Shown piece after piece: positions 1 through 5,475 of a stretch of 6,024 bases of DNA. Numbering within the stretch: the first letter of the stretch is position 1; each line of letters begins with the position of its first letter. The notes beneath the pieces are model-generated. The model ran no database searches, was not told the origin of the DNA, and was given only the letters and a program-made list of their open reading frames with translations. The stretch covers positions 1 to 6,024 of the forward strand of contig DMKZ01000144.1 in assembly GCA_003454065.1 (NCBI GenBank), in the 5' to 3' direction. This DNA comes from Spirochaetaceae bacterium (lineage in GTDB: Bacteria > Spirochaetota > Spirochaetia > Sphaerochaetales > Sphaerochaetaceae). The position numbers and the translations under genes were made by a program.

Positions 1-1941
1 TCGTCCGGCGAGCAGTCCGGCGGCAGCGACAGCACGCCGTGGAATGGAGGAGTTGCTTCTGGAGAGATAGCCTATTCGTTGCTGGTTCCGTTTGACGGCG
101 ACTTCAGGGAGATCGTCTATGGCAACATCGGTTTGGATCTCAAGGGGGCTCATGATTGCTATATTGATTCGAGCACCGGAAAGAGCGAGTATTATTCGGA
201 CAACATTCATCTTTTGTTCAGAAAGGGGAGTGAAGAGACCGATGTCGTGAAGGGCGACAATTACATATTCCTAACCTATGCGACCAATAACGGTTCCGAA
301 CGCACGATCAAAAGCACTTATTACGCCAGCTTGGAGCCGGGGTATCTTGCATATCGCGTCGGAGCGGTCAATAAGGATTCCAAAGACGGCAAGTTCAGCG
401 TGGAATGGAGCGGGAACTGGACAAGCGAGAGCAAGGGAGATGAAGTCTATCGGTTCATCAAGACGCTGTTCTACATGGATTGCGACGTCCAGACCGTGTT
501 CAACATGTTCTATGGCGACAGCACTCTTGATTTCCGTCTCAACCAGCTGGCCAATAAATGGGAGTACACATTCCATCAGACACCACAGGAAGAAGTAAAG
601 AACACTGCTCAATACTGGCTCTGCGGAATTTACAAGAACAAGGAAGACAACGACTACCTCAAAGGGTATGATATCACGGTCAAATACACCAACTTCGTCC
701 AAGGCATGTGCGAGCTCGATTTCAAGAAGACAGGCGTTGACGGCAGCGAAGCCAGTCTTTACATTTCGCATACCGATAAGGTGACGAGGCCGACATTCCC
801 TGAAGCGAGCTATGCGTTTTTCGGAGATTGCGAGGAAGGCGACATGTACACTTCCACCGGTTTGTATGCGGCCTCGAAAGGAAACGCTACGGGCCTGCAT
901 GGAAATTCGATCAAGCACGAGCATTACATAGAAATAGGCGACATCGACGATTATGTGGCAATGGTCGAGAACGAGAAGAGCAACAACCCCAATAAGAAGT
1001 CGAGGGCTCTTGTTCTGTTCTATGACGGATATGATTACGATTACGACTACCTTATGGACGATGCCATGCCTTCGTGCTGCAATGCGGATAGAATCGAAGA
1101 GGAGGGAAGCGACGCCATGTGCGGCGGAGACAATCTGATGCCGTATTGGACGCTGATGATGTTCTCCTCGGGAAATAAATCGGATTCGACATTGTGGAGA
1201 GAAAAGCTTGATTCGGACGTCAGAACATTCGTAGTTCAGGTGGATGGGGCGAAATACAAGTATGCCAGCAAGAAAGGCGGTGCTTCGGTGACTGCGAGTT
1301 CGCAAATCATAAAGGACTATAGCTTCTTGGAGAACTTCAGTTCGAAGAGTTGGTATTCAGGCAAGGAAAACGAAAGCTATTATGAAAACAGAATGAATTT
1401 CGGATTTGCCGAACTCTACAGCTGGCTCAAGTATTGGAGCATGGATAAGAACATTCCGATTTACGACAATGGAAACTACATGCTTAACAAGGAAAACACC
1501 GGCCTTACCGATGAGGAGAAGTTCGAATTGGTGAACGACATCGAAGAGATAAAGATCAGCAGAAGGGTGTGCAACGGCGCGAAGAACAACTTCGAGGATG
1601 AGTTCGCATTCCAGCTGCTTAACCTCTGCAAGTACGATTGGGGCGGGTTCGCCGATTCCAAATACGAAGCGATTAAGAGGATGAACCTTGAAACATGGCT
1701 TCGCAAGGACAATCGCGGCAGCACCATTCAGGGCGTTAACGGCAAGAACGGCATAGGAGAAAAAGTCGATCGTAACGCTAAATTCAGGGAACCTGCTCTC
1801 GTCTTGTTCGAGGATGGCGTGCCTGTCAGAGCTATCGGCCACTGCTATTTGGGGCACTGGAAAGCGCAGCCTTTCATCAAAGGCGAATACAATACGTGGC
1901 AGGCTCAGCTGCAGGATGTGGAAGTCATCAACAAGAAGTGA
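1..1941 (+). CDS. Unrecognised large, probably secreted or lipid-anchored protein, 5' truncated
   Basis: The reading frame is open from the first base of the window to TGA at 1939-1941, giving 646 visible residues. A TTG at 79 could be taken as a start, but nothing resembling a ribosome site precedes it and the frame continues upstream, so the gene is treated as cut by the window edge. The first visible residues (SSGEQSGGSDSTPWNGG) are a Ser/Gly-rich linker of the kind that follows a lipoprotein cysteine, so little more than a signal peptide may be missing; this is inference. The protein is acidic, rich in Tyr, Asp and Trp, lacks transmembrane segments, and has 11 cysteines (visible residues 53, 161, 208, 237, 277, 359, 360, 374, 524, 543, 615). 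Residues 341-350 are a Tyr-Asp run (YDGYDYDYDY). Residues 336-343, 406-416 and 597-614 resemble thioredoxin core strands (see findings). I do not recognise the family. An intrinsic terminator follows 51 bp after the stop. Confidence 0.85.
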   Translation, partial: SSGEQSGGSDSTPWNGGVASGEIAYSLLVPFDGDFREIVYGNIGLDLKGAHDCYIDSSTGKSEYYSDNIHLLFRKGSEETDVVKGDNYIFLTYATNNGSERTIKSTYYASLEPGYLAYRVGAVNKDSKDGKFSVEWSGNWTSESKGDEVYRFIKTLFYMDCDVQTVFNMFYGDSTLDFRLNQLANKWEYTFHQTPQEEVKNTAQYWLCGIYKNKEDNDYLKGYDITVKYTNFVQGMCELDFKKTGVDGSEASLYISHTDKVTRPTFPEASYAFFGDCEEGDMYTSTGLYAASKGNATGLHGNSIKHEHYIEIGDIDDYVAMVENEKSNNPNKKSRALVLFYDGYDYDYDYLMDDAMPSCCNADRIEEEGSDAMCGGDNLMPYWTLMMFSSGNKSDSTLWREKLDSDVRTFVVQVDGAKYKYASKKGGASVTASSQIIKDYSFLENFSSKSWYSGKENESYYENRMNFGFAELYSWLKYWSMDKNIPIYDNGNYMLNKENTGLTDEEKFELVNDIEEIKISRRVCNGAKNNFEDEFAFQLLNLCKYDWGGFADSKYEAIKRMNLETWLRKDNRGSTIQGVNGKNGIGEKVDRNAKFREPALVLFEDGVPVRAIGHCYLGHWKAQPFIKGEYNTWQAQLQDVEVINKK

Positions 1942-1992
1942 TGATTCGGACATGTCGCTGCACAAGGCGATTTGCATAGCACGACATAACGG

Positions 1993-2016
1993 GCGGCCGC
2001 AAGGCCGCTTTTTTTT
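1993..2016 (+). terminator. Intrinsic terminator of the upstream gene
   Basis: A perfect 6-bp all-GC stem (GCGGCC at 1993-1998 with GGCCGC at 2003-2008) closes a GCAA loop, which is a GNRA-type tetraloop. It is followed directly by eight T residues (2009-2016). Two G·U pairs (1991-1992 with 2009-2010) could extend the stem. The site lies 51 bp after the stop at 1941 and before the asnA promoter, so it separates the two transcription units. Confidence 0.93.
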
Positions 2017-2037
2017 ATCGCAGTCCCCATAGGCAAT

Positions 2038-2049
2038 CTGCGCCCGCAG
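2038..2049. repeat. Short inverted repeat upstream of the asnA promoter
   Basis: CTGCG at 2038-2042 and CGCAG at 2045-2049 are perfect 5-bp arms around CC. The repeat lies about 24 bp upstream of the proposed -35 box, a position that would suit an activator or repressor half-site. No known regulator motif was recognised, and 5-bp arms can occur by chance. Confidence 0.25.
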
Positions 2050-2073
2050 GTATTCGCCATTGTATAAAAGACC

Positions 2074-2101
2074 TTGCGTTTAAAACGGATTTCCGTATAA
2101 T
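2074..2101 (+). promoter_or_regulatory. Sigma-70-type promoter of asnA
   Basis: A -35 box TTGCGT (2074-2079, four of six consensus bases) and a perfect -10 box TATAAT (2096-2101) are separated by 16 bp. Transcription would start near 2108, leaving a leader of about 23 nt that contains the GGAGG ribosome site at 2119-2123. It follows the terminator of the upstream gene, as expected for a new transcription unit. An alternative TATAAA at 2063-2068 has no convincing -35 partner. Confidence 0.75.
2077..2096. promoter_or_regulatory. Overlapping palindromes inside the asnA promoter spacer (possible operator)
   Basis: Two small perfect inverted repeats overlap between the -35 and -10 boxes: CGTTT-A-AAACG (2077-2087) and ACGGA-TT-TCCGT (2085-2096). 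The second ends on the first base of the -10 box. A protein bound here would block RNA polymerase, so the position suits a repressor operator. In Escherichia coli asnA is controlled by AsnC, but I cannot match these repeats to an AsnC/Lrp site, and no regulator gene is in the window. Confidence 0.3.
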
Positions 2102-2130
2102 AGGAAAAATATTCTCCTGGAGGTGTCCGC

Positions 2131-3171
2131 ATGGTAGAATCAAGTGTTTTTCCTCGCAACTACGAGCCTGTGCTGAATGCGCGCCAGACTGAAAGCGCCA
2201 TAAAATTCATAAAGGAGACTTTTGAGAGGGAGTTGTCCGGAGAGCTCAAGCTTTCGCGTGTTACAGCGCCTATGTTCGTCGAGCAGGGAACCGGAATAAA
2301 CGATGATTTGTCAGGCATAGAGCGTGCGGTGAAATTCTCCGTTTCCAAGCTTTCAGGCAGGAACATGGAGATAGTTCATTCTCTTGCGAAATGGAAGAGG
2401 ATGGTTCTCGCTGACGAGAAATTTGATCATGGAACGGGTCTTTATACGGATATGAATGCCATAAGAGCGGATGATGATGTTGACAACATACATTCGATAT
2501 ACGTTGACCAATGGGATTGGGAAAGGGTTATCGACAAATCGGAATACAATCTTGATTTTTTGAAGAAAATCGTTGTCAAAATTTATTCGGCGCTGAAAAG
2601 AACCGAATTTCTCGTGTGTCAGCATTGGACATCTTTGAACTATAGGCTCGCGCGCGACATCGTTTTCGTGCATTCTGAAGATGCCTTGAAGGAATATCCG
2701 GATCTTACGCCTGAACAGCGCGAACGCAAGCTTGCGGAAAAATACGGCGCGGTTTTCGTGGTGGGAATAGGCGGAAAGCTCGCCGACGGCAAGCCGCATG
2801 GGCTTCGCGCTCCGGATTACGATAACTGGACAGAGGATACCGGAAACGGCCACTTCGGGCTTAATGGCGACATCATAGTCTGGGATGATATAAGGAAAGA
2901 CAGCCTTGAACTCAGCAGCATGGGAATCAGAGTGGATGATAAGAGTTTGCTTCTGCAGCTGAAGCTGACCGGCAAGGAGGAGCGCAAGAACCTTTATTGG
3001 CACAAGCGCCTCTTGTCGGGAGATTTCCCTCTGACCGTTGGCGGCGGAATCGGGCAGAGCAGGGTGTGCATGTTCCTTCTTCACAAGGCGCACATAGGCG
3101 AAGTTCAATCCTCGGTGTGGGATGATGCGACATTGAAGGAAGCCGCGGAGCACGGAGTCAAGATTTTATAA
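2131..3171 (+). CDS. asnA: Aspartate-ammonia ligase (asparagine synthetase A)
   Basis: This enzyme makes asparagine from aspartate, ammonia and ATP, releasing AMP and pyrophosphate, in the cytoplasm. It has the class II aminoacyl-tRNA synthetase fold. The 346 residues match the family end to end and are slightly longer than the E. coli enzyme (330). Conserved blocks recalled from the E. coli protein are all present: EIVHSLAKWKR (80-90), HSIYVDQWDWERV (121-133), GAVFVVGIGGKLADG (206-220), RAPDYDNW (226-233), LNGDIIVW (244-251), ELSSMGIRVD (260-269) and the motif 3-like GGGIGQSR (304-311), whose arginine is expected at the ATP site. The extra length lies mostly in the N-terminal extension before the family start and at the C terminus. 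The ATG has a GGAGG site (2119-2123) 7 nt upstream. It is the first gene of its transcript; an aminotransferase gene follows 90 bp on with no terminator between. The reading frame looks intact. Confidence 0.97.
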   Translation: MVESSVFPRNYEPVLNARQTESAIKFIKETFERELSGELKLSRVTAPMFVEQGTGINDDLSGIERAVKFSVSKLSGRNMEIVHSLAKWKRMVLADEKFDHGTGLYTDMNAIRADDDVDNIHSIYVDQWDWERVIDKSEYNLDFLKKIVVKIYSALKRTEFLVCQHWTSLNYRLARDIVFVHSEDALKEYPDLTPEQRERKLAEKYGAVFVVGIGGKLADGKPHGLRAPDYDNWTEDTGNGHFGLNGDIIVWDDIRKDSLELSSMGIRVDDKSLLLQLKLTGKEERKNLYWHKRLLSGDFPLTVGGGIGQSRVCMFLLHKAHIGEVQSSVWDDATLKEAAEHGVKIL

Positions 3172-3207
3172 GGGACGTTCCGAACAGCAGGTTTTTGGAA
3201 GCGTCTC
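3172..3207 (+). other. Strong hairpin directly after the asnA stop, without a U-tract
   Basis: Bases 3172-3184 pair with 3194-3207 to give a 13-bp stem (two G·U pairs, one bulged G at 3201) and a 9-nt loop at 3185-3193. The pairing begins at the first base after the TAA. There is no T-run after the stem, so it is not a standard intrinsic terminator. In a shared transcript it could protect the asnA 3' end, act as a processing point or moderate downstream expression; these roles are inferred. No known riboswitch core was recognised. Confidence 0.5.
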
Positions 3208-3209
3208 GA

Positions 3210-3219
3210 AGAGCGCTCT
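3210..3219. repeat. 10-bp perfect palindrome in the asnA-aminotransferase gap
   Basis: AGAGCGCTCT is a perfect palindrome two bases after the hairpin at 3172-3207. It could be a binding site for a dimeric regulator of the downstream gene, or part of a larger RNA fold. With no loop it cannot form a normal hairpin by itself. No clear promoter boxes flank it. Confidence 0.35.
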
Positions 3220-3247
3220 CTGTACGACATATTTCAGGGGCGTGCTG

Positions 3248-3258
3248 AAGGGGGTGAT
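3248..3258 (+). promoter_or_regulatory. Extended ribosome binding site of the aminotransferase gene
   Basis: AAGGGGGTGAT matches the full anti-Shine-Dalgarno complement AAGGAGGTGAT apart from one A-to-G change, which can still pair as G·U. It ends 3 nt before the ATG at 3262, with the G-run 7 nt away. This fixes the start and predicts efficient independent translation despite the structured gap upstream. Confidence 0.8.
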
Positions 3259-3261
3259 TGC

Positions 3262-4422
3262 ATGCAGGAATTGAGTAGGAAGAACAAATGTTTTACGGAT
3301 TCGGTTATCAGGAGAATGACGAGGATAGCATTGAATCACAATGCCGTTAATCTCGCGCAGGGCTTTCCCGATTTCGACCCGCCTGTCGAAATCGTGACTA
3401 GGCTGAGAGAGATTTCCTTGAAGGGCCCTCATCAATATCCTATTACTATGGGAGCTCCTAATTTCAGACAGGCAGCGTGCCGCAAGTGCTCGCATTTCAT
3501 GGGGGTTCCGCTCGATCCTGAGAAGAACATCGTCGTAACTATTGGTTCGACAGAGGCCATGGTGGATACGATATTCGCACTTACCAATCCCGGCGACAAG
3601 ATAATAATGTTTTCGCCTTACTTCGAGAATTACAAGGCCCAATGCATAATGGCGGATTGCGAGCCCGTTTTTGTCGAACTCGAACCTCCCAAGTACACTT
3701 TCGACGCTTCGAAACTTGAGGATGCATTCAAAAAGGGTGCGAAAGCGATTCTCATTTGCAATCCGGCCAACCCGTCCGGTCGTGTTTTTACGCTTGAGGA
3801 AATGAAGACGATTGCCGATCTTTGCATAAAATACGATGCGTATGCCATAACGGACGAGGTCTATGAGCATATAATTTTCGGCGGAAGGAAGATGATCTAT
3901 ATGAACTCTTTGCCTGGAATGTGGCAAAGGACTGTCGCTTGCTCTTCTCTCTCCAAGACATATTCCATAACAGGCTGGAGACTGGGTTATGCCATCGCCG
4001 AAGAAGGGATCATGAACAGGATAAAGCAATATCATGACTTCAATGCCGTCGGCGCTCCTGCTCCGCTTATGGAGGCGGCGGTCGTCGGGCTTGAAATGCC
4101 TGATTCCTATTACAAGGAATTCAACGACCATTATCAGCACATGAAAGACATATTCATCGGGGGCTTGAAAAACTTGGGCATTCCATATCGCGACCCCGAA
4201 GGCACGTATTTCGTGCTTGCTGATTTGTCGCAATACATGAAAAAGAGCGAGAGCGATGTCGAGTTTTGCGAGAAAATGGCAGAGAAAGTGGGAGTGGCGG
4301 TTGTTCCAGGCTCGTCGTTCTTCCAATCTCCTGCGTTCGGAGTCGTCAGAATGCACTTCGCCAAAAAGGATGAGACGCTGCATGAAGCGCTCGATCGCAT
4401 GGAAAAACTCAAAAAACTCTGA
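3262..4422 (+). CDS. Class I/II PLP-dependent aminotransferase (methionine/glutamine/kynurenine type)
   Basis: This is a cytoplasmic fold-type I aminotransferase that would move an amino group from an amino acid to a 2-oxo acid through pyridoxal phosphate. Its 386 residues equal the length of E. coli YbdL, a methionine-preferring aminotransferase, and share recalled YbdL features: NLAQGFPDFDPP (30-41), DEVYEHIIF (198-206), EGTYFVLADLS (313-323), DVEFCEKM (332-339) and MHFAKKDETL (364-373). Visible catalytic elements are GSTEA (95-99, PLP phosphate side), Tyr120 (ring stacking), NPANPSG (167-173), Asp198 (PLP N1), Tyr201, Lys232 in SLSKTYSITGWRLGY (Schiff base) and Arg363 (substrate carboxylate). 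All are present, so it should be active. Substrate cannot be fixed by reading: methionine, glutamine, kynurenine and asparagine or aromatic donors are possible. It probably shares the asnA transcript. A generic label of aspartate aminotransferase is less likely given the YbdL-like C-terminal half. Confidence 0.93.
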   Translation: MQELSRKNKCFTDSVIRRMTRIALNHNAVNLAQGFPDFDPPVEIVTRLREISLKGPHQYPITMGAPNFRQAACRKCSHFMGVPLDPEKNIVVTIGSTEAMVDTIFALTNPGDKIIMFSPYFENYKAQCIMADCEPVFVELEPPKYTFDASKLEDAFKKGAKAILICNPANPSGRVFTLEEMKTIADLCIKYDAYAITDEVYEHIIFGGRKMIYMNSLPGMWQRTVACSSLSKTYSITGWRLGYAIAEEGIMNRIKQYHDFNAVGAPAPLMEAAVVGLEMPDSYYKEFNDHYQHMKDIFIGGLKNLGIPYRDPEGTYFVLADLSQYMKKSESDVEFCEKMAEKVGVAVVPGSSFFQSPAFGVVRMHFAKKDETLHEALDRMEKLKKL

Positions 4423-4484
4423 TATGTCATGTAGGAGCGACCTTTAGGCAGCATTTTTTTGGAACTCCCGTGTTGGAATCGTCC

Positions 4485-4513
4485 TTGACAGTTTGGGAAA
4501 ATATGCTTAAATT
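4485..4513 (+). promoter_or_regulatory. Sigma-70-type promoter of the lipoprotein gene
   Basis: A perfect -35 box TTGACA (4485-4490) lies 17 bp from a -10-like TAAATT (4508-4513, four of six bases). Transcription would start near 4520, giving a leader of about 55 nt before the ATG at 4576. A direct repeat TTGGAA (4459-4464 and 4473-4478, 14 bp apart) lies just upstream and could be a protein site or chance. This promoter supports a new transcription unit after the aminotransferase, though no convincing terminator was seen in the 153-bp gap. Confidence 0.65.
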
Positions 4514-4520
4514 GAAGCAT
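4503..4520. promoter_or_regulatory. Inverted repeat spanning the -10 box (possible operator)
   Basis: ATGCTT (4503-4508) and AAGCAT (4515-4520) are perfect 6-bp arms around AAATTG. The repeat covers the proposed -10 box and the transcription start, so a bound dimer would compete with RNA polymerase. It is a weak A/T-rich stem as RNA and has no U-tract, so DNA binding is the likelier role. No known operator was recognised. Confidence 0.4.
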
Positions 4521-4575
4521 CCGGAATGATTTTCTCTCCGAAGGCTGGTCTTTTGGTGCTTTGCGGGGGCGTGAT

Positions 4576-5454
4576 ATGAAAAGATTTTGTTGCTTGTTGC
4601 TTGCGATTGCCGTTGCGTTTGCTTTTGCCTCATGCTCTGCCGATGTTCTGGCGGATAATATAGCTAGAGTGGCTGGTGGATTGTCCGGGACGGGAATAAA
4701 CGTTTTCACAGGCAGTCGCGGTTCTGCACAATCCTCATCGGGCTCGGCGGAGAAGTCTGTTGATTTTGTCTTGGAATCGTACGGTTCCCAGGCGAAGCAG
4801 GAGAGGTTCAATGCCGCTGAGGAGCAGATTCAGGAAGCGGTGAACCAGATGCGGGCAGGCTCCACATCCGATACCGTTCATAACATAGAGGCAATCAAGC
4901 CTTTGATCGTTCAGCTTTTGGATTCGATCACGCTGGATGGCGAAGTTATGGACTCTTTGCTTTTCGATATTTCCAAGGCATCGGTGAACGAATCTTCCAA
5001 AGACGCTTTGCGGAAAAAGCTTGCTAATGTCGAAATCGCAGAAGGCTCTCCGGCCTATGAGATCTATTATTCCGCAATGAATATTGTCAAGGAACTGCTT
5101 GAAATGATGAATAACGGGCGCGCAAGCGCCTCGCCTTATGCTCTGTGGCTCGATAACGGATCTGCAAAAGCGGAAATGGATTTTTCGCCCGTTTTCGAGG
5201 AAGTGGCTCCCCCGACTATTGCGGATGTGGTCGTGATGTCGATAATGTCGGAAGCAATGAGAAACCTTTTGGATTTCACTCAAATGAGCGATATCAAAAT
5301 ATCCGACGCCGCAGGGCTCATATACGGGGCGGTGGATGTGCTTATTGTCGCTGACACGCTTGGCGGTGAGGACGAAAGCGAATACAGGGGATTTGTCGGC
5401 ATAGTGCAGATAATGATGGACAAATTGAAAGTGAAAGGCGTTCTCGGTCTGTAA
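4576..5454 (+). CDS. Uncharacterised lipoprotein
   Basis: The 292-residue product has a type II signal peptide: Lys2-Arg3, a hydrophobic core at 4-18 and a lipobox FAS-C with Cys20 as the lipidated residue. Phe at -3 departs from the classical Leu but fits the looser lipobox of spirochaetes, so export and membrane anchoring are likely. The start is the ATG at 4576, because it has GGGGG (4565-4569) 6 nt upstream and begins the signal peptide cleanly; a TTG five codons earlier would put Arg and Asp before it and overlap the ribosome site. The mature part begins with a Gly/Ser-rich spacer (about 33-59), then appears mostly helical (about 60-185 and 212-290), including the amphipathic stretch AAEEQIQEAVNQM (80-92). 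No cysteines remain after Cys20 and no catalytic motif was recognised. It is followed 21 bp later by an outer-membrane protein gene in the same frame, suggesting a joint envelope role. The specific function is unknown. Confidence 0.88.
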   Translation: MKRFCCLLLAIAVAFAFASCSADVLADNIARVAGGLSGTGINVFTGSRGSAQSSSGSAEKSVDFVLESYGSQAKQERFNAAEEQIQEAVNQMRAGSTSDTVHNIEAIKPLIVQLLDSITLDGEVMDSLLFDISKASVNESSKDALRKKLANVEIAEGSPAYEIYYSAMNIVKELLEMMNNGRASASPYALWLDNGSAKAEMDFSPVFEEVAPPTIADVVVMSIMSEAMRNLLDFTQMSDIKISDAAGLIYGAVDVLIVADTLGGEDESEYRGFVGIVQIMMDKLKVKGVLGL

Positions 5455-5475
5455 TTACGGGGATTTCTGCCTTCT

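Noticed and set aside
79..81. TTG as the true start of the first gene.
   Set aside because: The frame is open back to base 1, no ribosome site precedes 79, and the residues before it look like a genuine Ser/Gly linker.
1021..1050. Tyr-Asp codon run as a tandem DNA repeat or slippage tract.
   Set aside because: The codons vary (tat/tac, gat/gac), so it is a short protein-level bias and not a clean DNA repeat.
271..1305. A 344-codon minus-strand open frame opposite the first gene.
   Set aside because: It lies wholly inside a 646-codon + strand frame that ends at a proper terminator. Its translation has low-complexity Val/Ile/Arg/His composition typical of a shadow frame.
2353..3153. A 266-codon minus-strand open frame opposite asnA.
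   Set aside because: asnA is certain on the + strand by end-to-end family motifs; the antisense frame has no start signals or recognisable domain.
3166..4383. A 405-codon open frame on the minus strand, antisense to the aminotransferase gene.
   Set aside because: The + strand gene has a complete set of aminotransferase motifs. The antisense product is rich in His/Arg, matches nothing I recognise and has no ribosome site; it is explained by codon bias.
4423..4460. A possible terminator after the aminotransferase gene, ending in seven T residues (4454-4460).
   Set aside because: Only 2-3 bp stems can be formed before the T-run, so an intrinsic terminator is not supported.
4561..4563. TTG as the start of the lipoprotein gene.
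   Set aside because: It overlaps the G-rich ribosome site that serves the ATG at 4576 and would add charged residues ahead of a well-formed signal peptide.
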